Positions 11,443-21,809 of a stretch of 64,000 nucleotides of DNA are shown one piece after another. The stretch spans positions 185,490 through 249,489 of the forward strand of contig JAHLKH010000011.1 in the NCBI GenBank assembly GCA_025526915.1, written 5' to 3'. The translations under genes were made by a program, and so were the position numbers. The stretch comes from Entophlyctis helioformis (lineage: Eukaryota; Chytridiomycota; Chytridiomycetes; Chytridiales; Chytriomycetaceae). Position 1 is the first letter of the stretch; the number at the start of each line of letters is the position of its first letter. Below the pieces are notes generated by a model. It searched no databases. It was not told the origin of the DNA and worked only from the letters and a program-made list of their open reading frames with translations.

Positions 11443-13087
11443 ATGCACCTTCAAGCCATTGGATCGACAGGCGACGCTTTTTGGCCAACACGGACGGCAC
11501 CTGTGCGGCCTTCGCACTCGCTGCTCAGCGAGCCAAACTACTTCAAGAGCCTCAGCTGGAGCCCCGATGGCCAGTGCATCCTCACAAACAGCAACGACAA
11601 CGCTCTGCGCTTGTTTGATACGAGGGTTGCGCTCCAAACGCTTGCCAGCCATGATGCAAGTAGCGCTGGCAACGCCGATGCGTCAGAGACCGGGCCGATG
11701 CAGACGAGCCTGGATGGCGATCGCCACTCGGGTGATGGGTCGTCGAGCATGCCAGTCCCTGTCGATCTGGCCGAGTCGCTCAAAATCCACCTTGCAGAGC
11801 CAACCTACGACCTGGCCTGGTACCCGTTCATGAACTCGGCAGATCCAGCAACGTGCTGCTTTGTCTCGTCCAGCCGCGATCACCCTGTCCAGCTGTGGGA
11901 TGCGTACACGGGCCAGGCAAGAGCACAGACTGCTGCCTTTTCTGTCTCTGAGAAGCAGACATGCTGACGCTGCAGTCGATCTTGCCAGCTGCGTGGCTCG
12001 TACATCACCAAGGACCACGTTGATCAAGTGGCTGCCCCGATGGCCGTCGCATTCAGCCCTGACGGATCCGAGTACGTCTAGCCGTTACCGCGTTCACTAT
12101 GCAAGCATGTGCACTCACACGCGTCCGCCCATGGCTCCTCCTTGCAGAGTCTTTTGCGGATTCGAGGGCAAGATCCAGATCTTCTCCACCAGCCGCCCGG
12201 GCACCGACTGTGTCTCGCTGTCTCTGACTCCGTCGCGCAAGTCGCGCGATGGACTCAAGGGCCTCATTTCAGACATTGCGTTTGGACCCGACTCGGCCGC
12301 AGCCAACAACATTTTTGCAGTCGCCTCTTACTCGGGATCTGTTGGCCTCTACGACTCGGTCTCGCACAGTCCCATCCACGTCTTTTGTCCATCTCGTCTC
12401 ACACGCCACGGGGTTACCCAAGTCCAGCTGGTGCCCACGACTGCGACAACACTCCTCCTGACGGCGTCACGACAGAGCATCGGCATAGAGTGCTGGGACC
12501 TGCGCATGATGGGCCGCCATTGTCTGGGCGTGTTTGCCAGAGACGCCCAGACTCAGCAGCGGCTCGCCTTTGACGTGTCCACGATGCTTGTCAGTGGAGC
12601 CATGCATCTCGTGACTGGCGATCGCTTTGGCAACATGTTGGCATATGATATGCTTCAGTCGCTGTCGGCCGACGATGCAGAAACGCGTAGTCGGGGCGAT
12701 ACCAGTCCCTATGGGGACCATGCCCTTGGCCGATTGTTTTCAATGGCTGGCCAAGCCAGTCAGACGCTGCGCGGTGGTGCGACTGCCGCGTCTACCATGG
12801 AATCCATCGGCCCACAGACCACGGTGGCGACCCAGCCCATGCTGATGGATCGCGTAGCTAATGCAGCCGTCTCGTCCGCCAAGGTGCATCCGTTCTTACC
12901 CTGTGTCGCAGTGGCTCTGGGCGAAAGATGGTCCACATGGCACTCTTGCCATGACCACCACCAAGCAAACGAGACGGACGAGGAGGATGCTGAGCGTGGC
13001 GTTGGAGCCCGTCCAGCTGGGCCAGACCAGGGGACGGTAGACTGCAGATTGAGTATTCTGGAATGGGTGCAACGAGACTCGCGATGA
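11443..13087 (+). CDS. WRAP53: WRAP53/TCAB1 WD40 protein (telomerase and scaRNA Cajal-body factor)
   Basis: WD40 protein that in animals binds the CAB box of scaRNAs and telomerase RNA and brings them to Cajal bodies. Blades visible in order: PNYFKSLSWSPDGQCILTNS, PTYDLAWYPFMNSADPATCC followed by SSRDHPVQLWD, MAVAFSPDGSE joined to VFCGFEGKIQIFSTSRPG, GLISDIAFGPD followed by VASYSGSVGLYD, QLVPTTATTLLLTASR, then ECWDLRM. The coding end is at 13087. The start is uncertain: ATG 11443 is in frame. An alternative upstream exon 11113-11195 with a GTGAGT donor also splices in frame to 11439, but it begins only 18 bp from the WBP4 start. Confidence 0.88.
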
Positions 13088-13197
13088 CGCAATAGAGCTG
13101 CATAGGCACTATTTTTCATTCATGGTGGGACTCTGGAGGGAATAGAGGGAATCTTGGGCGGTTGTAAGAGGTACACGACGCGCTGTTTGGAGAAAGT

Positions 13198-16100
13198 CTA
13201 GTTTCGGCCACCTTTCGTGGTCCCCAATGCCGCGGCTGCTGCAAATGACGTTGGCGGGCCGCGCTGGCTTTGCGTACTGGACAGTTCAGGTGGGCCAGTC
13301 GAACTTGGATTCTGTGCTTCTTGGTGATCGCCGGACTGGTGCACAAAGTGGATCGGCGGTTGGGGCTGCTGGTGTTGCTGAACCACCTGTGCCATGGTCG
13401 TGGCTGGGCGTGACAATGGCGAAGAAGACGCCATTTGCGCAGTCTGGTAATGCTGTTGTTGGTGCTGCTGAAGCTGTTGGCGAGATGTCCGCGGAGACTG
13501 CTGCTGCGACTGCGAAGGTGTTGGAAGCTGATGCGCTTGGGCAGCTTTCGCGTCTTTCCGAGATGACTGCTGCTGCGACTGCCGTTGCTGTTGTGGAGGC
13601 TGTGACTGCTGCTGAGAGAGCTGCTGCGAATAGGGCTGCTGCTGTAAGGACGACTGTCGGAACCCTGTTGACGACTGCAACGGGCTGGATGGTGGCAGCA
13701 ACTGCGCATGAGACGTCCGTTGATGTGGCATTAGCTGCGGAGATGACGGGTGACGCATTGGCTGCAATGGCTGGTCTTGGCCAAGTCCTTGATTGTGCCC
13801 CGACGAAGGCATGAAAATGGACGATTGCTGCTGCGGCTGCGGCTGCTGCGATTGAGACTGCAGCTGCGACCGCGTCGCTCCTTGGTTGGCCTTGCACTCT
13901 TGTATTGCTGCGATAATCTTCTTGCGAGATCCGAGAGCCTTGATACCGAGCTCCTTGAGGTCGGCGTCTTCCAGTGATAAAAAGGTTGCAAAGTCGATCT
14001 CATGTTCGATGAACATGTGCAGGTACTTGGAATGAGCAATAGACTCGAGTACTTGCGCAACTTCTACAGTTCGCAGCGTTATTAAGAGTCGTCATCTCAG
14101 CAAACACTGGCGGCAAGTTTCAGAGTGCTGGCACTGGCTGCACTCACGGTCAAAATCCTTGGTATCTTTTGCGAACGAGCCCAATACATCGTCGACGATC
14201 TTGGTATCAAACTCGATGGTATGATCATCTTCAGTTGGATCGACTGATGGGCATGACGGGCAGATGCACCGCCGAATGTCAGTCGCGCGATTCAAAAGAA
14301 CCCCCGCCCCCGATCCTCGCATTTGCCATAACAAGCAGTGTTCACCTTGAGATGTGTCGGAAGCAATAAACGAGGAATGGCCACGAAGGGGAGGCTTGCC
14401 TTTGGTGATCTAAGAAAGCATCGAGAGAAGGCGGTTGAACAGAGCAGATGCACAGAGTGTGAGTTGAAACACGAGACAAGCCGCGATGCATGGTGCACAA
14501 AACAAACAAACAAACAAACATACATCGCCTGACATGATGGATGTCGATGACAAACTCTTGCCAATCGGGGGTGGTGCAGCCCAGCGGTTTTGGGCACCTC
14601 CGGGGAGCGGAGTCGATCTGCCGGCCAAGGAACTCGGGCTGCTGCCTGCCGCACCCGAACTGGATCCAATGGGTGCAGACGTGCTTGGTGCCGAGCCGCT
14701 GGTGCTCATGGGCAGGGAACTTGCGCCAGATATGCTTGCACGTCCGCCGAGCCCGCTCCCTGCATCGCTGCCACTACTGCCGGGAAAGGGCTGCATTGGC
14801 TCGGTGGTATGATGCCTGGGCCAAGCAAGTTGGCCATGGACGTGCTCTGCACATCGCCAAGTGACAGCAGATCTGGCATGGTGAGCGACGCCCGATGGTG
14901 CAGCTGGGAGTGCCGCAGATAGTCTGTTGTCTCGGAGAGAATGTTTGCTGTGGACGGCTGCGAGGAGGACGACTTTGGCGTGTCTGTGCCAGTGCCACCG
15001 AGGTTCCGAGGCCGTCCAATGGCAGATGGCTGTGGCTTCACCTCCGAGCCCGACCGTCGGAGTCCAGGCGGCATGTTTGGCGCGTCATCAAACAGCTGGC
15101 GCAGATTGGGCACCGAGCCAGTCGGGCCTGACTTGGAGCCAAAGAGGCTGAAGCTGGGCACCATGATCGATGCCTGAGGGTCGGGTGTCGTGACGGTTGC
15201 AAGAAGCTTGCTATTAAAGTGCTGGAACGAGTCGTATGTCGCTTGTGGAGGGGCCAGGTTGGCGTACGAGCCTGATCGCGCAACACTGCTGAGAGGGACC
15301 TGCATGCGAGAGAGGAAGCCAGTGATTGTTTTCTTGGCGTCTTCCAGACGCTGGCGAGACAGGGACGGCGGATGAATTAGGTAGATGGTGTACTCTAGTG
15401 CTGCCTCTGGCTCGGCTACAGGAGCATAGATGTGCATGGCCATGCCATACTCGTCCTTGAGCTGCTGGGCAGTGGCAAGGAACTCGGCAGATGCAAGGGC
15501 CTGATGCGCTGCCGCGCTTGCTGGCAAATCAAAGTCAAACACCACCGGGGAGTTGGACTGGATCTCGAGTCTGGCGACCTCGAGCTGCGACTCTGGGCCC
15601 TCGATCATGACCGTGTCCGACCCAGACTCACAGTCTGGCAGCGTGATCCTGACCTTGGTCTTGGCCTCAATGTCCAAAATCGTGCGGCCCTGGTATCCGC
15701 TGAACAGCGCGTGCAGCTGACGAGGTATCGAGACGGCCGCCTTGACATCGAGCAGGTCCATGGCGTTGATGGACTCGACAATGGTGTACTTGAGGTCTTT
15801 GAGATTCTCGCCGTTCTTGGCCGGTGTGCGAGCAATGACGTTGTCTTCGTTTTCGTAGTACCCGCCCAGAGCCGCGTACTCCTCGGTGCTGGAGAACTTG
15901 ACGTAGACGCCAAACTTTTTCATGATCTTTTGGATATTCTTGCCTCCAACACCAATGATGCGTTTGTGGTATGCCTCGGGGATATGAAACGAGATCTCGG
16001 CGGGCAGCTCGTCCTCGAGCATCTGCAGGCCGTCCAGTGCGCGTGACGGCGTGGGCGAGTACAGATCGATGAGCATGTTGTAGTCATTGTAGTTGTCCTG

Positions 16101-18647
16101 GAAGATGATGCGGCAGTTGGCCGTCTTGATGATCTTGTTGATCTTGCCGTTCTTCTTGCCGTTGATGAACTCGCGGTGCTCGAGGGCCAGCTCGACCTGG
16201 AACTTGGTGTCTCTGACGCTTGTCTTGATAAAGTCCATCTCAAAGACATCCTGGTACGCCTGCTTGATCTGGTACGCAAGACCGTAGATTTCAATGAACT
16301 GGCGCTGGATGACAAACTCGACGCCGGTGGTGAGCGAGATGTGCAGAAACTGGTGCTGGAGGTCCTTGAAGTACTGCTGCAGAGGCTTCTGGATGTTTTC
16401 CGGGACGAGCAGCTGGATGCACGAGATGTAGTACTCGCACACCTGGGCGGCCAGACGACGCAGTGCATTCACGCGCAGTTGGAGGCAGATCAGAAAAGTG
16501 GCAATGCTCTGTTGGGTGGATGAATGGTGTCTGTGCACGTACCAGTTGCATGATGGCACGCACGGCACGCTCAATGTACGTCTGGTGGTCGCCAAAGAAA
16601 GTGACGACATTGCTGTTGCTTCCAAGAGGAGGAAGTGCAATAAAGACGCCATTATCCGAAGCGATCCGACGCACATGGCTCTTGCGGTGCATGAACAGCC
16701 AGTCGAGCTTCCGAGGCAAGCAGGGGACGTGCTTCGTCATCACCTTTGAGCTCTTGGTATCTGCTGCCGCCAGGAGTAGGTCTTTGGCACGCGCAACTCC
16801 TTCAGCAGGGCCAGTGATGAACACTGAGCTTGGGTATGTGTCGCTCTCGACGGCCGGCTCCGTGTGGCCAGGGCGAAGCGAGTGCACAACAAGCATCGAA
16901 GGGAAGTAGATGTTGGTGAAGGTCTCGCGCATGATCAAGTTGAGATACGCGCGCTGCTGGCCTGCGATGATGGGATGGAGCTTCGGGTCGATCTCAATGA
17001 CAGTGGATGCGAGGCCAAACTGCGCCGTGCGGCGTATCGTTCGAATGCATGGTTAGAGCGAAGTAAAGCCATGGACAGGGATAAGGGCGAGCAATCGACA
17101 GTGGCTCGTATTTACCAGGTTGTCCAGGAGCACCAGACACCGCATCCTGGCGCGCTCGACAGCCTCCCAGTGGCCGACGATCTCAATGTCGATGACGTTT
17201 GGACGCGCAGAAAAGTCATGGACGAAAGCAGCTGGCAAGCCAGCCGAGCCAGCCGACGCATTGACCGAGGCAGGGTCGTCTGGGCTGCTCAACGGCGGCA
17301 TTGGATTCAAGGCTTGGCCGACACATGTGATGTGCGTCCGCGTGGTCTTCATAAGCTCGTCCAGACGTCTCTTGACGACCGCACGCATTTCCCCATTCTG
17401 GTTGAGCACAATGTTGCGTGCCGTCTTGAGGGTGACGACCGTCTGTGAGCCGCGAGCGTGTCCGAGAATGCCCAGATTGTCCGAGAGTGTCCGAGATTCG
17501 GGAGGCCAGACAGGCAGTCATCGGGCAGCAGCACCAGATACAGCGTGTGCGTGGACATGTCCGATTCAGAGCGTGGCGTCGAGATGGACAGACGGGATGG
17601 AGGGACGCATGAGGTCAGTGCATGCACCACAGGAGGGCGGTGCGCAAGAGGGCGGCCGCAAGAGGGTGACGGTCGCAAGAGGACGGAAAGTGCCTCCAGC
17701 GCCCGCCGTGCGCACCGCCGAGCAAAGCTTATCTGCCAGGCACCAAGCCACACACGGCCATGTGACGGCAGCACGTGCTGGGCAAGGGGGTGCCTGGCCA
17801 GGATGTGCGCAACTCGGCGTGCCCGGCGATACCGCAAAGCCTATGGGGGGTCTGCGCCACCAGCCAGTACCGCTGTGCTCTGCTCTGCCTGCTCTGCTCT
17901 GCCATTGCAGGTCGCCTGATCGAGCGTCTCGGCCGAGCGCAAGCTTATTCCAGTCAAGCTGCCTGTGTGTGCGCAACGCTTCGGCAAGGCCATCGAGAGA
18001 CAGGCTGGAGGCCGGACAAGAACAAGGCGTGCATGCACGCACACGAGGCATCGCACGCCGGGCACACGGCGGTATGGGAACACACGGCAAACCAAGCATG
18101 GCCTGGCACCCACCTGCGTCATGTTGCCTCGCAGCAGCGCCGCCCTGCAGGCCAGCACCTGCTGCCAGACGCCCGAGATGCTCAGCACGAAATTGAATTC
18201 GAAGCGGCCGTTCTCTCTGCTGAAGGACGGCTCGGCCATGGTGTACGATATCTGGCATTTGAAGGACTGCGTCGCCTCGTCCAGCCGGCTCCGCAGGGAC
18301 TCGCTGACGGCGCTCTGTACGTTTGAAAGCGTGCCTGTCCCCTCTGCTCCGTCGTACACGATCACCGGATATCCCTGTGTGATCGTGGTCTGATGCTGTT
18401 GCTGCTGTTGTTGTTGTTGCTGCTGTTGAGACTGCTGCTGCTGCTGATGTTGCTGCTGTTGCTGAGACTGCATTGGGTGCTGCTGCTGCTGATGGTTGTG
18501 GTGATGATGATGATGATGATGATGGTGCTGCTGGCCGCCGCTATGCTGCGATTGCGATTGCGATTGCTGCTGCTTCGGCTGATACTGCTGCTGCTGTTGC
18601 TGATGCTGCTGCTGCTGATGCTGCGGCGGTGGGTTGCGATTTTCCAT
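13198..18647 (-). CDS. Multi-KH plus SAM RNA-binding protein (Bicaudal-C-like)
   Basis: Large RNA-binding protein, likely a post-transcriptional regulator. The start at 18647 opens a Gln/His-rich leader with poly-Q and a run of about ten His. A 671-nt intron (18113-17443) joins NMTQ to TVVTLKTARNIVLNQNG. KH-like units follow (about 17440-17100, 16940-16750, 16720-16560 and 16200-15600), including FHIPEAYHKRIIGVGGKNIQ with its GxxG loop and an FINGKKNGKINKIIKTANCR segment known from fungal KH proteins. A Ser/Pro-rich linker leads to a C-terminal SAM domain (about 14060-13900; IDFATFLSLEDADLKELGIK) and then a Gln-rich tail. KH repeats plus SAM is the Bicaudal-C arrangement; orthology is inferred from architecture only. 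The ends of WRAP53 and this gene are 110 bp apart, convergent. Confidence 0.82.
14497..14520. repeat. ACAA microsatellite in KH-SAM intron
   Basis: Six ACAA units just inside the intron that separates the KH part from the SAM part. Confidence 0.85.
17443..18113 (-). other. Large intron (671 nt) of the KH-SAM gene
   Basis: The longest gap between coding exons that I can place. The donor follows codon CAG at 18114 and the acceptor precedes 17442. I see no nested gene or RNA; only short reading frames occur. Confidence 0.7.
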
Positions 18648-18781
18648 GCCAAATCAACTGTAATATTCGATTTCCCCATCGTTTTGAAACGTACGTTCGC
18701 TGGTGGGCACTCAGCTGACGATGGACTATGGGCTTGACGGGCTCGCTCGGCTGACGATGGACGTTCGGCTGCCGTGCAGGA

Positions 18782-19087
18782 ATGACCCGAGGCAACGCAA
18801 GAGAGCTCGCACGTGAAAAGAACCAGAAGAAGATGGCAGGCCCCAAGGGCCGCACCGACGGAGTGCCTGCCAGCAAACGCAACGAGCAGTAAGTCGCAAC
18901 TTTGTGGCGTCTCTCTCTCTCTGCAACCCAGGCCCTGACGGCATTGTTCTGACCCTCGGGCCACCTCGCTCGCCATGACAGCGATGCAGCCATGCTGCAG
19001 GCGAAAATCGAGGCCAAGAAGGCCGCAGCCAATGGAGCCTCGGCCGCCAGCAACAACAGCAACAACAGCAACAGCAAGAAGAAGTGA
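18782..19087 (+). CDS. SERF: SERF (4F5) small basic protein
   Basis: Small EDRK-rich factor, a short charged protein that in animals and yeast modifies amyloid aggregation and binds nucleic acids. Exon 1 (18782-18888) reads MTRGNARELAREKNQKKMAG, the full family signature, and ends at a GTAAGT donor. Exon 2 starts at 18982 with DAAMLQAKIEAKKAAANG and closes with an Asn/Ser/Lys-rich tail (NNSNSKKK) and TGA at 19085-19087. The product is about 70 residues. Its stop lies 54 bp from the stop of SMN on the other strand, the same gene neighbour it has in human 5q13. Confidence 0.95.
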
Positions 19088-19141
19088 AGCGAAGCGACAC
19101 CCCCTGATTCCCCACACCGCCATTCAACAGCCAAACAACAG

Positions 19142-20230
19142 CTACTTTTCTTCCGACTTGTTTGCATACAGCCCAGTGTAGTATCCCGCATAGTACCATG
19201 CCATCAGCATGCTGGTCAGATCTCGATCGCCGCCATCCGACGATCCACCTTGCGCCGTGTTTGTGGTGCCACAGCCAGCACACGACGATGGACGCATCGG
19301 CGGAACGGGCAGAGGGAATGGCAGCGATGGCATGGGCGGCATGGAGTCTGCGTTGGGCATGAATGCTTCTGGTGCTGACGGTGTCTCTGAAGGGCGTGAT
19401 GTTGGACGTATGGATGGCTCGATGTGAGGCATGCTGCCGCTTGCTTCGGTCATTGACCCTGCAGCCACTTTGGCTCGCTTGGATGCCTGCTGCAAAGGAA
19501 GGAAGAAGGATAGTATCAAAGCAGGGCGGAGAGCGATCGCATGCACAAGCAGCCACATATCGACGAACCTTGGCATCGCGAGATGAAGCCGATCCATTGC
19601 GCTTTCTGTCGACCGTTTTACAGCAAGCGGCACTCGGTCAGCAATGCTGTGACTGGGCTTACAGATCCACCATGCACCGCACTTGCCCCTTCTTGGACTG
19701 ATGGGTCGTCGCCTGAGCTTTGACCCACGATTCTGGCTTGTCTCCTGCCTCCATGGACTGTCTCGGATGCCGCCACAAGGGAAGCGAGCCGGTCAGCCTG
19801 ATGCACCTCAAGAGCAGGCTGCACAAGGCACCGTTGAACATACACGGAACTTTTGGACAGCAGCGTCCCATGCCTCAATCAGCAGCGAGTCGTCCCACGG
19901 ATCTCCGTTGTCCTCGTCATCGTCAGCGCCTTGCTGGCCATACTGCTCTGGCTGTGAGCAGGCAGGCAGATCCACGGCAAGGTTCAGCTAGCCGTCGTTG
20001 GTAACCCATGCATGCGCGGGCAGCCAACTCACACTGTCATCGCCAGCATCGTCGCCGTGCTGCAAGCCGGCTGATGCAGCAGATTCGAGCAGAGCATCTG
20101 GCTGCCAGTCCTCGCCCACCTCGCCCTCCTCGCTGCCGTAGCCTTCTTCAGCACCCTGGCCAGATAGCTGCTGCTGCTGCTCTACTCCCTCCTCGTTGTG
20201 TGTTGCTGCAACATCCTCAACGTTGCTCAT
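19142..20230 (-). CDS. SMN1: Survival motor neuron protein homologue, Tudor-less
   Basis: Core of the SMN complex that loads Sm rings on snRNAs. The start at 20230 opens an acidic, Gln-rich leader (MSNVEDVAATHNEEGVEQQQ). The Gemin2-binding helix WDDSLLIEAWDAAVQKF lies near 19910-19850. The C-terminal exon holds a Pro-rich stretch (PMPSLPFPLPVPPMRP) and the oligomerisation YG box, LTSMLMAWYYAGYYTGLY, ending NKSEEK at 19142. No Tudor domain is seen between them, as in fission yeast Smn1. Exon borders in the middle (19600-19850) are uncertain because that region is not conserved. SERF lies convergently downstream; TRM7 ends 40 bp upstream. Confidence 0.9.
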
Positions 20231-20269
20231 CGTTCAAAGTTTGTTGGTGAAGTACGACAAACCATGATA

Positions 20270-21780
20270 TTACTTCTTAGAGGCCATAAAGCTCAGGTAA
20301 GGCGGGTCGATCGGGCCCTGCACAGGCTCAAGAGGCTTGTACTCGCCGTTCTGAATGCATGCATGCATGCATCCATGCATGTTCATGGATGGCAGGTTGC
20401 GAGCAACGGTATGGATCAGAGTCTGCGCATTGACAGTCGTGTTGGCAAACCATGGACGTATAGCTACCTCGTCCTCTGGGACTGGATATGTCATATCCGA
20501 GTCAAAGCCCGAGAGATCGCCGCATGCCATGAAAGGCGCAATGGCGCGGTTTGTGCCCAGAAGCTCATTCTCGAAGTCGTAGTTGAGATCCATGAGTGGG
20601 TTGATCATGGTCGGTGTGTATCCCGGAGGCGGACTGTACTTGCGGCAAACAATAAACGACTCTGGGCAGCCGGCCGCACAAAGCATTGCATGCACTGATG
20701 AGCCGATCGGTTCGCGCGCTACATACACGGCTCCCAAGATGCGTGCACACTTACCAATGCTCGAGTCTCGCGAGCTTCGTGGCTTGGCAACATCGACCAG
20801 CGGGAAGAACATGCGCATCTGTGCAAACAGCAGGGTAATGTCTTTGCCTCGGAAGATTTTGGCAACAAACGTGCCACCTTCGCGAAGAACGTGCGATGTG
20901 ATGTTGAACGCCTGTTGTTACATGTCCCGCATACAGCATGGTGAGTTGCAATCGGATCGCAATGGCCCGAATCGACCAGCGAACAGCATCGCAAAGCGGC
21001 ACTCACAGCAAGAAGAAGCTGCGCTTGGATGTACTCATCCATGTCGTGAAGTCCAGTTACTGTGATTGCATGTGTTTGGGGTCCATGTCCATGTCCATGT
21101 CCATGTGAGACATTCATGTGGGCAGCGAGCGTGGTCAGGACGAGTGGCAAGATCTGTACCGTCTGGTGCGCCATCGCAGACAACCAGGTCGGCCTTTTGT
21201 CCGTCAAAGTGCGAGACGATCAGCTCGGCAGTGGACTTTTTGGTGATATCTCCTTGGATCTGGATGACGCCAGGCAGTGCAGCCATGGCCTGCAGATCCA
21301 CGGCAACGATCTTGGCTTGCTGCGCTGGGTCGTCGGAATTCAGTCGCTTCAGAGCGGGTCAGTGTCGAGCACTCTCGAGTGCTCTCTCTCGAGTGCTCTC
21401 TCTCGCACATTCAGGCGCAAGCGGCAAGGGACAGTAATCGGCCAGGCCTGGCGAGACCAGGATAGACTCACCCTGCTGAGCACCTGCGACCAGCTTCCAG
21501 GCGCTGCACACAGGTCCACGACCCGCTTCACATCCTCGAAGATGTTGAACTCCTCATCTGTCAAGCCCATCAGCCAACAGCCAGCGCAGTCTTTGGTCGA
21601 TCGAGGCACTTGCCGACTTGCAGTAGCTTGAAAGCACTGCGGGCACGCCAGCCCTGCTCCTTGGCCAGACGGTAGTAGATGTCTCTCTGTAGGCCATCCG
21701 CACCACAGAGTCAGGCCCCATGGTTCAGTGCGCATGCAGTCGAAAGGCAGCCCGACCTTGTCCTTTGACGTTTTGCCCAT
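20270..21780 (-). CDS. TRM7: tRNA 2'-O-ribose methyltransferase Trm7/FTSJ1
   Basis: FtsJ/RrmJ-fold SAM-dependent methyltransferase that modifies the anticodon loop (positions 32 and 34) of some tRNAs with partner subunits. MGKTSKDK is exon 1 (start 21780), followed by [20 protein letters not shown]. The join to [20 protein letters not shown] needs a GC-AG intron (21613-21558, donor GCAAGT). Further motifs: [11 protein letters not shown] (SAM loop), [28 protein letters not shown] (catalytic Asp), then a segment ending [20 protein letters not shown] with the catalytic Lys region just before it. The tail after the fold ends [13 protein letters not shown]. Seven or so exons. Confidence 0.93.
20357..20372. 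repeat. GCAT tandem repeat in TRM7 intron
   Basis: Four GCAT units in the last intron of TRM7. Confidence 0.75.
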
Positions 21781-21809
21781 GTCGTCGATAATGAAGCAAG
21801 GTCGTCAAT

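Noticed and set aside
14497..14520. ACAA array considered as a CRISPR-like or telomeric array
   Set aside because: Simple 4-nt microsatellite without spacers, inside an intron.
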